64,000 nucleotides of DNA from the NCBI RefSeq assembly GCF_034555965.1, contig NZ_JAYDCK010000003.1:1426001-1490000 (forward strand), given 5' to 3'. This document shows, one piece after another, positions 1 to 10,563 of this stretch. Position 1 is the stretch's first letter. Every line of letters begins with the position of its first letter. The stretch is from Aquicoccus sp. G2-2 (GTDB lineage: Bacteria; Pseudomonadota; Alphaproteobacteria; Rhodobacterales; Rhodobacteraceae). The position numbers were made by a program, and so were the translations under genes. The notes below the pieces were generated by a model. That model saw nothing but the letters and a program-made list of their open reading frames with translations, was not told the origin of the DNA and searched no databases.

Positions 1-1137
<1,137 letters not shown>

Positions 1138-1345
1138 CTATTTCACGGATGCAGGTCGGGGGAAAGTGTGAAATGACTTGTCTTGGCGTTTGTTCCGGGC
1201 CAGCTTCGGCAAAATCATCGTCACTCAACAGCGGCGATACCCTCTATACCGATTGTTCGCCCCATGCCTGCGGGTTAACCAGACATATCGGCCCTGTTCG
1301 CTCCCGCCCGACATATGCTTCGGGCATCAAAAAGGAGAGTCCCGT

Positions 1346-2305
1346 ATGACCAACCACGGCTACGAATCCGGGCGGCTTGACCTGCCCTTCGTCGGCATTT
1401 CCACCTTCGGTAAACGGCACTACGTCGAAGACTGGTCCGCAATCGACGCAGACGTAGCTATTCTTGGCGCACCGTTCGATTTCGGCACCCAATGGCGCCC
1501 CGGCACTCGCTTTGGCCCACGCGCCGTGCGCGAGGCGTCAACGCTGTTTTCCTTCGGCCATGCCGGGGCCTATGACCACGAGGACGATGCCACCTACCTG
1601 CCCGGCTCGGTGCGGATCGTCGATATGGGCGATGCCGACATCATTCATACCGACACGACAGGATCACACGCCAACATCGAAACCGGCGTTCGCGCTGCCC
1701 TTGCGGCGGGTGCGCTGCCGGTGGTGATCGGCGGCGATCACTCGATCAACATCCCCTGCATCAACGCGTTCGACGCTCAGGGCGATATCCACGTCTTGCA
1801 AATCGACGCCCATCTCGATTTTGTCGATGAACGCCATGGCGTGCGTTTTGGCCATGGCAATCCAATGCGCCGCGCCGCTGAGAAAGATTACGTGACCGGC
1901 CTCACCCAGGTCGGCATTCGCAACGTCTCTTCCACCGCAAAGGAAGGGTACGCCGACGCCCGCGCCATGGGCTCGGATATACTCTCGGTCCGGCAGGCCC
2001 GCGCGCTTGGCCCGGAAACGCTGCGCAAACGCATCCCCGAAGGGGCGCGCGTCTATATCACCCTTGATATTGATGCCTTCTGCCCCTCCATCGCACCCGG
2101 CACCGGCACGCCCAGCCATGGCGGCTTTCTCTATTACGAGGTGCTCGAACTCTTACAACAAGTGGCGCTAAATCACGAAATCGTCGGCATGGATCTGGTC
2201 GAGGTGGCCCCCGATTACGACCCTACCGGCTCCACTGCGATCCTCGCCGCACAAGTGCTGCTGAACACGTTGGGCTTCATCTTTCACGCCCGCGGGTTTC
2301 ACTAA
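1346..2305 (+). CDS. speB: Agmatinase-family ureohydrolase
   Basis: Member of the binuclear-manganese ureohydrolase (arginase/agmatinase) family, which removes urea from guanidino compounds such as agmatine. The 319-residue protein has the metal motifs GGDHS, DAHLDF and DIDAFCPSIAPGTGTP in order. I chose the ATG at 1346 because AAAAAGGAGAG lies just upstream; a longer in-frame start at 1178 would run through the divergent promoter region. Oddity: in the third motif most agmatinases have D-x-D-x-x-D-P, whereas here the last Asp is Cys (FCPS). The two metal ligands D-I-D are kept. The substrate could therefore be another guanidino acid (guanidinobutyrate or guanidinopropionate). The family is certain, the substrate is not. 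Confidence 0.85.
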   Translation: MTNHGYESGRLDLPFVGISTFGKRHYVEDWSAIDADVAILGAPFDFGTQWRPGTRFGPRAVREASTLFSFGHAGAYDHEDDATYLPGSVRIVDMGDADIIHTDTTGSHANIETGVRAALAAGALPVVIGGDHSINIPCINAFDAQGDIHVLQIDAHLDFVDERHGVRFGHGNPMRRAAEKDYVTGLTQVGIRNVSSTAKEGYADARAMGSDILSVRQARALGPETLRKRIPEGARVYITLDIDAFCPSIAPGTGTPSHGGFLYYEVLELLQQVALNHEIVGMDLVEVAPDYDPTGSTAILAAQVLLNTLGFIFHARGFH

Positions 2306-2324
2306 AGCGCCGCGCCACCGACTG

Positions 2325-2936
2325 TCACTCCGGTCCTCCGGCCTCAAGCGCGCGCACGTAAGCCGGGCGCGCTTGGTTGGCTGCGACAAACGCCGACAGT
2401 TTCGGGTAGTCTTCACCCCGCCCCTGCCGGATGGCGATTTCGGCAGGAAAGCTCAGCATGATGTCGGCGGCAGACAGATCGTCGAGCACGAAATGACCTG
2501 ACGGGCGCAATGCCTGCTCCATATGGGCGTAATGGCTATCCAGTTGCTCGGAAATACGCGGGCGAAGCGGCGCACCTGCTTCCCCCAGTTTCCCGACATA
2601 AAGCCCCAACAAGATCGGCGTCATCGCAGAGCCTTCGGCAAAATGTAGCCACTCAAGATGGCGCAAATACGCCGCGCTCCCCGGCTCGGGAATCATATGC
2701 GGCGCAAAGCGCGCGCAAAGCACCTCGGTAATTGCGCCGCTTTCGGTCACCACAGCGCCGTCAATCTCTATCATCGGTGACTTGCCAAGCGGGTGAACCG
2801 CTTTCAACTCGGGCGGCGCCAACCCGGTCTGCGCATCTCTCTCATAGCGCACAACCTCATACGGCTGGCCAATTTCTTCCAGAAGCCACAGAATTCTAAG
2901 CGAGCGGGACCTGTTCAGGTGATGCACTTTTATCAT
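2325..2936 (-). CDS. Glutathione S-transferase family protein
   Basis: Cytosolic GST-fold protein of 203 residues. The N-terminal thioredoxin-like domain (about 1-80) begins MIKVHHLNRSRSLRILWLLEE and contains the cis-proline strand KSPMIEIDG followed by the glutathione-binding ESGAI motif. An all-helical C-terminal domain follows. Its stop is 20 bp from the stop of the convergent agmatinase. It is divergent from the corrinoid activation gene. The substrate cannot be read from the sequence. Confidence 0.88.
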   Translation of the reverse strand: MIKVHHLNRSRSLRILWLLEEIGQPYEVVRYERDAQTGLAPPELKAVHPLGKSPMIEIDGAVVTESGAITEVLCARFAPHMIPEPGSAAYLRHLEWLHFAEGSAMTPILLGLYVGKLGEAGAPLRPRISEQLDSHYAHMEQALRPSGHFVLDDLSAADIMLSFPAEIAIRQGRGEDYPKLSAFVAANQARPAYVRALEAGGPE

Positions 2937-3121
2937 CGTTGCGTTCTATGCGATGCGCCCCACAGCGTCCAGCACACCGCCACGTCATGCTGCACGCCTC
3001 GTCTGTGACGTGCGCACCGGTGAAATGACGCTACCTGCACCATTTATGCCGCAATGCACCTTTAATACGCAGCCAAAACTCCTATTCTCAGCCTACAACA
3101 ATTTAGCAGGCAGACTCAGGC

Positions 3122-5155
3122 ATGACCAAAGATCCCCTCGTCATCTTCACCCCATCCGGAAAACGCGGCCATGTTGCCGCTGGAACCCCTGTGCTGACTG
3201 CCGCGCGTCAACTTGGCGTTGATCTCGATTCGGTCTGTGGCGGCCGTGGGATTTGCTCAAAATGTCAGGTTTCTCCGGCTTACGGGGAGTTTCCCAAACA
3301 TGGCGTCCACGTCGCCGCCGATGCACTTTCCGAATGGAATGCCGTTGAAGCCCGCTATGACGAAAAGCGCGGCCTGCCAACAGGTCGCCGCCTCGGCTGT
3401 CAGGCGCAAATCCTGACGGATGTGGTGATCGACGTGCCGCCGGAAAGTCAGGTTCATAAACAGGTCGTGCGCAAACGCGCCGAAGCCCGCGATATCGTGA
3501 TGAACCCTGCCGTCCGCCTCTATTATGTCGAGGTCGAAGAACCCGATATGCACGAACCCTCCGGCGACCTTGAGCGCATTGCAAAGGCGCTTGATAGTCA
3601 ATGGGATATCAAAGGCGTAAAAGCCGATATTGAAGTTTTACCTTATCTTCAAAAAGCCCTGCGAAAATGCGGTTGGAAAGTCACGGTCGCGCTTCACACC
3701 GATCAAAACGGCACGCCCAGCGTCATGCATCTCTGGCCCGGCTTTTACGAAGGGCGCATCTATGGCGTTGCGGTCGATCTGGGGTCCACCACCATTGCCG
3801 GGCACCTTTGCGATCTGGCGTCTGGCGAAGTCGTTGCCTCTTCCGGCATGATGAATCCGCAAATTCGCTTTGGCGAAGACCTGATGTCGCGCGTTTCCTA
3901 TTCGATGATGAACGAAGGCGGCGCCGCCGAGATGACCAAGGCCGTGCGCGAAGGGATGAACACGCTTTTCACCGACGTCGCCGCCGAGGCGGGCATCGAC
4001 AAGGCCCTGATCATGGATTCGGTATTCGTGATGAACCCTGTCATGCACCACCTCTTCCTTGGGCTTGATCCGTATGAACTGGGCCAAGCGCCTTTCGCGC
4101 TGACCCTTTCCTCCTCCCTGCACCTGCGCGCGTCCGATCTCGGCCTTGCCCTCCATCCCGCTGCCCGCAGCTATATCCTGCCCTGCATTGCGGGCCATGT
4201 CGGTGCCGATGCCGCCGCCGTCACGCTTTCCGAAGCCCCCGACAAATCCGAAGACCTTGTGCTGCTTGTTGATGTCGGCACCAATGCCGAGCTTCAACTG
4301 GGGAACAAATCCCGCGTGCTTGCTTGCTCTTCGCCCACTGGTCCCGCCTTCGAAGGCGCGCAAATCAGCTCCGGCCAACGCGCCGCCCCCGGTGCGATCG
4401 AGCGGGTGGAGATTGACCCCGTCACCAAGGAACCACGCTTCCGTGTCATCGGCTGTGATCTGTGGTCCGACGACCCCGCGTTCGCCGCCGCTATCGCCTC
4501 CACCGGCATCACAGGCATTTGCGGCTCAGGCATCATCGAGGTGATTGCCGAAATGCGTCTCGCGGGAATCGTCGATCCCTCCGGCCTGATCGGCTCTGCC
4601 GAACAAACCGGCACGCCGCGCTGCATCCCCGATGGCCGAACCCATTCCTATGTTCTCTGCCACGGCTCAGAGACGAGCCCGCAAATCACCGTCACCAACC
4701 CCGATATCCGCGCCATCCAGATGGCCAAGGCGGCGCTCTATTCCGGCGCACGGCTGCTGATGGACAAGTTCAACGTCGATACCGTCGATCGCATCGTGCT
4801 CGCAGGGGCTTTCGGCGCGCATATCTCTGTCAAACATGCGATGGTTCTGGGCATGATCCCGGATTGCGCGCTCGAAAAAGTCACCTCTGCGGGCAATGCC
4901 GCCGGCACCGGAGCGCGCATCGCGCTGCTCAACGCCAAATCCCGCGCCGAGATCGAAACCACGGTTCATCATATCGAAAAGATTGAATCCGCGGTTGAGC
5001 CACGCTTTCAGGAACACTTCGTCAACGCCTCTGCCCTGCCTAACGCGGTTGAACCGTTCCCAATCCTTGAAAGCATCGTCACATTGCCGGATGTCAATTT
5101 CAACGCGGGCCATTCGACAGAAGCGACCGGCCGCAGGCGCAGACGTCGCGGCTGA
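3122..5155 (+). CDS. RACo/RamA-type corrinoid reactivation protein (DUF4445, 2Fe-2S plus ASKHA ATPase)
   Basis: Large (677-residue) protein built as an N-terminal plant-type [2Fe-2S] ferredoxin domain with Cys39, Cys45 and Cys48 (C-GGRGI-C-SK-C) and a fourth Cys near residue 95 (RRLGCQA), then a linker, then an actin-like ATPase module starting at about residue 215 (VAVDLGSTT) with a second phosphate motif LVDVGTNAE and GICGSG. This is the architecture of the ATP-dependent reductive activators that return inactive Co(II) corrinoid methyltransferase proteins to Co(I). In roseobacters such genes normally sit beside corrinoid protein and methyltransferase genes (glycine betaine or methylamine demethylation). 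None is adjacent here, so its partner is unknown. A cupin gene follows after 37 bp on the same strand. Confidence 0.85.
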   Translation: MTKDPLVIFTPSGKRGHVAAGTPVLTAARQLGVDLDSVCGGRGICSKCQVSPAYGEFPKHGVHVAADALSEWNAVEARYDEKRGLPTGRRLGCQAQILTDVVIDVPPESQVHKQVVRKRAEARDIVMNPAVRLYYVEVEEPDMHEPSGDLERIAKALDSQWDIKGVKADIEVLPYLQKALRKCGWKVTVALHTDQNGTPSVMHLWPGFYEGRIYGVAVDLGSTTIAGHLCDLASGEVVASSGMMNPQIRFGEDLMSRVSYSMMNEGGAAEMTKAVREGMNTLFTDVAAEAGIDKALIMDSVFVMNPVMHHLFLGLDPYELGQAPFALTLSSSLHLRASDLGLALHPAARSYILPCIAGHVGADAAAVTLSEAPDKSEDLVLLVDVGTNAELQLGNKSRVLACSSPTGPAFEGAQISSGQRAAPGAIERVEIDPVTKEPRFRVIGCDLWSDDPAFAAAIASTGITGICGSGIIEVIAEMRLAGIVDPSGLIGSAEQTGTPRCIPDGRTHSYVLCHGSETSPQITVTNPDIRAIQMAKAALYSGARLLMDKFNVDTVDRIVLAGAFGAHISVKHAMVLGMIPDCALEKVTSAGNAAGTGARIALLNAKSRAEIETTVHHIEKIESAVEPRFQEHFVNASALPNAVEPFPILESIVTLPDVNFNAGHSTEATGRRRRRRG

Positions 5156-5192
5156 CACCAAGCGCGCAAAGAGCCGTCAGAAAGGAAACATC

Positions 5193-5615
5193 ATGGACCT
5201 TCACCCAGCCGGGTCGCGCCCCTCGCGAACCCCTGCCGCGGACTATTTCACCGGCACGGTGCGGATGGATCCGATCATCTCGGCCCCTGCCCCGGCACGA
5301 CTGAACGCCGTGCAAGTCACGTTTGAGCCGGGCGCGCGCACCAATTGGCACACTCACCCGTTTGGCCAAACCCTGATCGTCACCTCTGGCAAGGGCCGGG
5401 CGCAATCCGATGGCGGGCCGGTGCGCGAGATATTCCCCGGTGACGTGATCTGGTTCGCGCCGGGCGAAAAACACTGGCACGGCGCCGCCCCCGATTGCGC
5501 CATGAGCCATATCGCCGCTCAGGAGAAGCAGGGCGACAGCCCGACCGACTGGCTTGAGCCCGTCACTGACGCAGACTATCTATCACCCCCCGAAAGTCGG
5601 GAAATCCCCCGTTGA
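5193..5615 (+). CDS. Cupin domain protein
   Basis: A 140-residue single-domain cupin. The first cupin motif is seen as TNWHTHPFGQTLIVTSG, with His-x-His and a downstream Gln, and the second as PGDVIWFAPGEKHWHGA, giving the usual metal-binding His set. The start at 5193 follows AGAAAGGAAAC. It resembles the small cupins related to carboxymuconolactone decarboxylase or mandelonitrile lyase-type enzymes, but no reaction can be assigned. It is probably cotranscribed with the corrinoid activation gene upstream. Confidence 0.85.
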   Translation: MDLHPAGSRPSRTPAADYFTGTVRMDPIISAPAPARLNAVQVTFEPGARTNWHTHPFGQTLIVTSGKGRAQSDGGPVREIFPGDVIWFAPGEKHWHGAAPDCAMSHIAAQEKQGDSPTDWLEPVTDADYLSPPESREIPR

Positions 5616-5660
5616 TTTACCACCCCGCCACCCTACCCTGAAAATCAGGGGGCGCGCACC

Positions 5661-6989
5661 GTGGCAAAAATCGTGATCTGCATTGACGGCACCGGCAACG
5701 AGATCGGGGATCGCGAATCCAACGTCCTCAAACTCTACAAGGCTCTCGCCAAGACCGACGATCAGATCGTCCATTACGTGATGGGTGTCGGCACCTATGG
5801 CGGCCCGCAATTCCTGGGGCGCACCCGTCAGGTAATCACCGGCCTGCTCGGGCAAGCCTTCGGGTATGGCCTCGAAGATGACGTGCTTTCGGCATACCGC
5901 GTTCTTTGCACACAGTATCGTTCAAAAGAACGCAAACGCGCCGATGATCCCGGTCTCTCTGCCGATGCAGCAGAGAACGACCATATCCATATCATCGGTT
6001 TCTCACGCGGGGCCTATGCCGCCCGGATGCTGGCAGGGTTCATTCATAATTTCGGCCTTGTCGAGCCTGCCCGGCTGCATCTTATTACGCCGGTCTTCCG
6101 CGCCTATCGCTATGTCAGCGATCATGAGGCCACCGAACCCGACAACAAGGTCTTCCAGTCCCTGCGTGAATATGAACGCGCCCTCGATCCGTCCCCGGCC
6201 CCGATCCGCGCATTGCTCCTGTTTGATACCGTCAGTTCAATGCTGCGGTTTCGCCGCCCGCTATACAACCTGCGCAAATTCGGAAGCTTCATCGAGTTCG
6301 GCACCCACCCGTCGGTCAACGCCAACGTCTCCGTGCGCATCATCGCACACGCCCTTGGCGCGCATGACCGCCGGTCGCTCTTTCGTGCCCAGCACTGGCA
6401 GCCTGAGATTGACGATGAGACCGGCCAGCCGGTCTATTACGGCAACAATTTTCGCAACCCAAAATCGAAACGCCAGCAATATGTACGGCAACGCTGGTTT
6501 CCGGGCTTTCACTCCGATGTTGGCGGCTCCCCGCCCGAAAATGAAAGCGGCCTCGGCAAAATTTCCGCCCTGTGGATGCTCGATGCGCTGGCCGAAATGG
6601 AAAAAGCCGCCGACACCGAAGACAACGCCCACCGCAAGACCGCCCGGCGCGCAAAGCTCCCCGGCCGCCGCGCCTATGGCTTGGCGCTCAAACGCAGCGC
6701 CCGAAAACGTTATCTCGAAGGGGCCGTCGCCGCGGCACGCACGCCCGGAGGTCTGCCCTATGCACCGCCCGATCCAAACGCGCCGCTGCACAATTCGCAC
6801 ACCCACGGCCTTCTCGCGCCGCTTTGGGTGCTTTTGGAGCTTTTCCCAAAATCAGCTCTCCGAAGAGAGCAAGGCCCGGTTGCTTGGTTTCGCCGCGCGA
6901 TCCTGTGGAAATGGTATTTCCCGTTATTTGAGCCGCGCCACATCCCCACCGAAGATGAACGTGACCCATCGCTTTCCGCCCGCGACTGA
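5661..6989 (+). CDS. DUF2235 alpha/beta hydrolase-like protein
   Basis: A 442-residue DUF2235 protein with a GTG start at 5661. The N-terminus IVICIDGTGNEIGDRESNVLKLY is the family signature, and the nucleophile elbow GFSRGAYAAR places the candidate catalytic Ser at residue 115. The family includes uncharacterised bacterial proteins and the Tle1-type phospholipase effectors of type VI secretion. A second conserved stretch, WFPGFHSDVGG, supplies the candidate acidic and His region. No signal peptide is visible. It lies 2.6 kb before the effector-like island, so a link is possible but not shown. Confidence 0.85.
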   Translation: MAKIVICIDGTGNEIGDRESNVLKLYKALAKTDDQIVHYVMGVGTYGGPQFLGRTRQVITGLLGQAFGYGLEDDVLSAYRVLCTQYRSKERKRADDPGLSADAAENDHIHIIGFSRGAYAARMLAGFIHNFGLVEPARLHLITPVFRAYRYVSDHEATEPDNKVFQSLREYERALDPSPAPIRALLLFDTVSSMLRFRRPLYNLRKFGSFIEFGTHPSVNANVSVRIIAHALGAHDRRSLFRAQHWQPEIDDETGQPVYYGNNFRNPKSKRQQYVRQRWFPGFHSDVGGSPPENESGLGKISALWMLDALAEMEKAADTEDNAHRKTARRAKLPGRRAYGLALKRSARKRYLEGAVAAARTPGGLPYAPPDPNAPLHNSHTHGLLAPLWVLLELFPKSALRREQGPVAWFRRAILWKWYFPLFEPRHIPTEDERDPSLSARD

Positions 6990-7153
6990 ATAACAGAGGG
7001 GATGCCGCCGATTTCAGGCTGCACCAACGGCCTATTCTCCGCCAGCCGTGGGGCGCCGCGCGCGATTTCATGGCTCTTGCGTACGAACCGAATTGAAGTC
7101 CGATCCGGCCCCGTGCAATAGAAAGCAAGAAATTACACTCAAAGGCCGCGCGC

Positions 7154-7903
7154 ATGTCCGATCTTGTTCTGCTGATCATCGCCAGTTTCTCTGCTGGCGT
7201 TCTAAACGCTGTGGCCGGTGGTGGCACGTTTCTTACCTTCCCGGCCTTGGTTTATCTCGGCATTCCCCCTGTAACCGCCAATGCAACGGCGACGCTGACC
7301 GCCCTGCCCGGCTATTTTGGCAGCGCATGGGCGTTTCGCCGCGACATACGCAGCCAAGGCAGTCTGGCCATCAAATCCGTGCTTATCGTCTCGGTAATCG
7401 GCGGTCTTGCCGGGTCACTTCTGCTGATCATGACCACGAACGAGGCCTTCAGCGGTGTCGTGCCGTGGTTACTGCTGGTCTCAACCGTGCTATTCGCCTT
7501 CGGCCCGGCTCTGACGCGAAACCTCAATAACCGGGGCTTTCCGCCCGCCGGGCCGTTGATCTCTGGCATGGCCATCATTGCCGTGTCGATCTACGGGGGC
7601 TATTTCAATGGCGGTCTTGGCATCCTGCTGCTGGCAACATTCGGCTTACTTGGCTACACCGACATGCACGCCATGAACGGCCTGAAAACCTTGCTCTCCG
7701 CAATTCTTTCAGTCACGTCCGCAGTCACCTTTATCGCCGCCGGGCTGATTGCTTGGAAATTCGCCGTTCCGATGGCAATCGCCACCGCCATCGGCGGCTA
7801 TGGTGGCGCGGAACTAAGCCGGAAAGTTAAAAACACCGATTATCTTCGTGGCTTCGTGGTGCTGGTCGGCGCCATCATGACGGTCATCTTTTTCGCACAG
7901 TAA
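7154..7903 (+). CDS. TauE/SafE family sulfite/organic-anion exporter
   Basis: A 249-residue integral membrane protein that opens MSDLVLLIIASFSAGVLNAVAGGGTFLTFPAL, the TauE/SafE family repeat motif (NAVAGGGTF). A second copy of the repeat is visible around residues 150-165 (YFNGGLGILLLATFGLLG). About seven or eight hydrophobic segments fit the family. These carriers export sulfite or sulfonates, or are of unknown specificity. Starts 164 bp after the DUF2235 gene and converges with the crotonase gene. Confidence 0.88.
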   Translation: MSDLVLLIIASFSAGVLNAVAGGGTFLTFPALVYLGIPPVTANATATLTALPGYFGSAWAFRRDIRSQGSLAIKSVLIVSVIGGLAGSLLLIMTTNEAFSGVVPWLLLVSTVLFAFGPALTRNLNNRGFPPAGPLISGMAIIAVSIYGGYFNGGLGILLLATFGLLGYTDMHAMNGLKTLLSAILSVTSAVTFIAAGLIAWKFAVPMAIATAIGGYGGAELSRKVKNTDYLRGFVVLVGAIMTVIFFAQ

Positions 7904-7989
7904 AAAGGTGCCAAGCGCCCGGCTCCGTCACTCGGCTGCGGTCGGCGGAACTCACCAAGCACCAGATCAAGGGGCGCGCTCGCAACCCG

Positions 7990-8808
7990 CTATGACTTCG
8001 CCGCACCGGTGGGGCGAATTCTAGCTGCTGTCTTGTTGCCGAACGCTTCCAGCCGTTCGCGCGCATCGGGTTGTGTGTTGACGATCCCGGCCAACACCGC
8101 CTCCGAATAGGCCGCATCAAGTGCCGACATGTTCTGCATGTGGCTCACCCCCGAACAGATTGCAAAATTGCTCAGCGGCAGGTTGGCCGCCGCCCGGCGG
8201 GCAAGCTCGATCGCTTTGTCAAAGCTCGATCCGTCCACGAGATACTGCGTAAGCCCCACATCCATCGCCTCCTGCCCCTGATACACACGACCAGTCAGCA
8301 TCATGTCGACCATCCGCGCCTTGCCAACCAGATCGACAACCCGAATTGTCGCGCCGCCGCCGGTGAACAACCCGCGCTGTCCCTCCGGCAGGGCAAAATA
8401 GGCGCTCGCGTCCGCCACCCGGATATGCGCCGAACTGGCAAGCTCCAGCCCGCCACCGACAACCGCACCGTGAAGCGCCGCAATGATCGGCACGCCGCCA
8501 TATTCCATCTTGTTGAACGCCTCGTGCCAACGCAGGCAAACATGCATGAAATCCGCCGGGCTGCGGTCCTCTCTGTGATGTTCCACCAGATCAAGCCCGG
8601 CACAAAAATGGTCCCCCGCCCCGGCCAGAACAATGGCGCGCGCGCCCTGTCGCGGCGCTTTGCCGAAAAGCTCGATCAATTCCTCAATCGTCGCTTCATC
8701 AAGCGCATTCCGTTTGTCGGGCCGGTTCAGCGTGACAATCCAAACCCCGTCCTCCTGACACTCAATCCCAAGATTCACAAAACGGCTCAATTCGTCGGCG
8801 TTCAACAT
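7990..8808 (-). CDS. Crotonase (enoyl-CoA hydratase/isomerase) family protein
   Basis: A 272-residue crotonase-fold protein. [22 protein letters not shown] is the family N-terminus, [13 protein letters not shown] and [14 protein letters not shown] form the oxyanion hole region for the CoA thioester, and [16 protein letters not shown] occupies the position of the catalytic segment. Acidic residues typical of true hydratases are not evident in that segment, so the exact reaction (hydratase, isomerase or hydrolase) is open. Divergent from the HEAT protein gene, 208 bp apart. Confidence 0.85.
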   Translation of the reverse strand: MLNADELSRFVNLGIECQEDGVWIVTLNRPDKRNALDEATIEELIELFGKAPRQGARAIVLAGAGDHFCAGLDLVEHHREDRSPADFMHVCLRWHEAFNKMEYGGVPIIAALHGAVVGGGLELASSAHIRVADASAYFALPEGQRGLFTGGGATIRVVDLVGKARMVDMMLTGRVYQGQEAMDVGLTQYLVDGSSFDKAIELARRAAANLPLSNFAICSGVSHMQNMSALDAAYSEAVLAGIVNTQPDARERLEAFGNKTAARIRPTGAAKS

Positions 8809-9016
8809 CGTGATTTCCTTGTCACATCGGTTCAGAATCCGCCTTTCAGGCGCGCGCGACCATACCGACCTTGCTCAGGCTTCGTCCACCACGAAACGCC
8901 CGCCTCGCCGCTTTCCGCTTGCTTGACACGTAGAACACGATCGGCAAGGCTTGCAGGATAGCGAACTTTATATAAATACGTTGCACCCAACCCTTTTACC
9001 TCAGCCGTGAACGGCC

Positions 9017-9586
9017 ATGCCAAAGCTAAAAACAATCGTCGAATCCGTCGTGCGCGAACATGTCGAATCTGCGGCCTTCCAATGGGCACAGCGCGACACA
9101 CTCGCCGCCGAAGACCCGCCCGATCTGCCTGCCATCGCCCATGTCGATGCCAGGCTCGAAGCCAATCTCGATGGCATCCGTATCGCCGGAGCAGCAGCGT
9201 GGCCTTTCCTGATCAACGCGTTTGAAAGCTTCCCCGAAAAGGGAGAGCTTTTCGCTGTCGCCTTCCACGCGCTCGATACCGCCGATGCGCGCCGCATCGA
9301 ACAGGCTCTCGCCTTCGCGCGCTTCTGCGAAAGCGGCCCGCGCGGCCTTTTCGGCGCATTTGAGTGGCTGGCGCCCAAGATCACCGCCCCGGTGGTGCGC
9401 GTCTGGATCGACGCGGGCGATCCGATCAAGATCGAGGCCGCCCTCACCGCGTTGATTGCGCATGGCGGCAACCCCGGCACCCGGCTTGAGCGGTTCCTGC
9501 GCCATGACGCACCGGGCGTGCGGGCAGCGGCGGAGCGTTTGCAAGCTGCCATAACCGCTCATGAAGACGCTCTGCCAGCCCCCTGA
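9017..9586 (+). CDS. TIGR02270-like HEAT-repeat protein, half length
   Basis: A 189-residue protein whose start (VREHVESAAFQWAQRD, then ARLEANLDGIRIAG) resembles the N-terminal half of TIGR02270 family proteins. I recall these as about 400 residues, HEAT-like and frequent in type VI secretion clusters beside DUF2169 and DUF4150 genes. Alanine-rich helical repeats such as DPIKIEAALTALIAHGG and APGVRAAAERLQAAI are visible. The frame ends cleanly with a TGA just before the convergent DUF3396 gene, so it is either a short variant or a truncated copy. Its position beside the effector-like operon supports the family call. Confidence 0.6.
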   Translation: MPKLKTIVESVVREHVESAAFQWAQRDTLAAEDPPDLPAIAHVDARLEANLDGIRIAGAAAWPFLINAFESFPEKGELFAVAFHALDTADARRIEQALAFARFCESGPRGLFGAFEWLAPKITAPVVRVWIDAGDPIKIEAALTALIAHGGNPGTRLERFLRHDAPGVRAAAERLQAAITAHEDALPAP

Positions 9587-9609
9587 AACAGCGGCCTCGG
9601 GATCAGGCC

Positions 9610-10563
9610 TTAGGCAAGCCTGTCGAACCGGGCAAGCCATTCTGGCGTTGCATCGGGATTATCGGCAAAGCGCGGGCCAGAGAAAGTGCCAATATCTTTT
9701 AACCGGGCGGACGCAGTTATCGCGCTGTAACGCTGATAGCTTTGTGGAATTGCGTCCCGGTGGTTGACGTTAAACACTTCCGGGCGTGCGGAAAGTTGCA
9801 CGGTCATGGCGTTTTGATTGTCCATCACCTCAACGCCCTCGTCCCGCTGCATAGCCACCACCGCGCGCCAAAGCGCCGGTTCATGCGCCCCTTCACGCCC
9901 AAGGATATTAAGCCAACACGGCGGCTTCAGGGCGGTTCGCATATGCGCCAGTGTGACCTTCAGATCCTCTATATCAATCCCCTTGAAGCGCCTTGATGCC
10001 GCGTAAATCTGATCAAACGCCGTGGCCTTGCGGTCCGGCAGATAGGCAAACACATAGCCGCCATGCCCCGAAATCACCGAAACCGCCTCCACAACGTCGC
10101 GGGCAAGGGAAATATGGGTTTCGTCCGGCACATCAAGCGGCAGCAGAATGCGCACGAAGCCGTGCCACGTGCCGTCCTCCGCCCGGCGCCGCTCGATATC
10201 AAGACTCCAACTTCCGTCCGCGTCGTCAATCTCGCGCCCGTCCCACAGTTTCGAGAAGAACCAGCGTCGCTCGGCAATGCGGCGGCGCACGGCCTCAAAC
10301 TCGGCCAGCGGCTTTGAACGCTGCTCGCGCGCGCTCATGGTCAACTCGGGCGCGCGCACTGGCGACCATGAGGAAAGCTCTGGGATCTTGAAAAGCTTGT
10401 CGCGCGCTTGCGGGCAATAGCGTTTGTAGAGCGCGATCAAGGCGTCATGGTCCTCAACGCTGAACGCCACCTTATAGAACATCAACTCGCGCAGGACCTT
10501 GACCACGACCGTGCCGTCATCCGCCGTCATCCGCGTCAATTCGGTGGGAAGGTGCCCTTCCAT
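9610..10563 (-). CDS. DUF3396 family, candidate type VI immunity protein
   Basis: A 317-residue cytoplasmic-looking protein without signal peptide or membrane segment. The C-terminal half (YAASRRFKGIDIEDL, then PPCWLNILGREG, then the R-F-D ending) matches the DUF3396 pattern used by immunity proteins of type VI effectors. It is the last gene of the minus-strand operon that carries the PAAR-like toxin. Its ATG shares a base with the stop of the SMI1/KNR4 gene at 10563, indicating translational coupling. The function as immunity factor is inferred from family and position. Confidence 0.65.
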   Translation of the reverse strand: MEGHLPTELTRMTADDGTVVVKVLRELMFYKVAFSVEDHDALIALYKRYCPQARDKLFKIPELSSWSPVRAPELTMSAREQRSKPLAEFEAVRRRIAERRWFFSKLWDGREIDDADGSWSLDIERRRAEDGTWHGFVRILLPLDVPDETHISLARDVVEAVSVISGHGGYVFAYLPDRKATAFDQIYAASRRFKGIDIEDLKVTLAHMRTALKPPCWLNILGREGAHEPALWRAVVAMQRDEGVEVMDNQNAMTVQLSARPEVFNVNHRDAIPQSYQRYSAITASARLKDIGTFSGPRFADNPDATPEWLARFDRLA

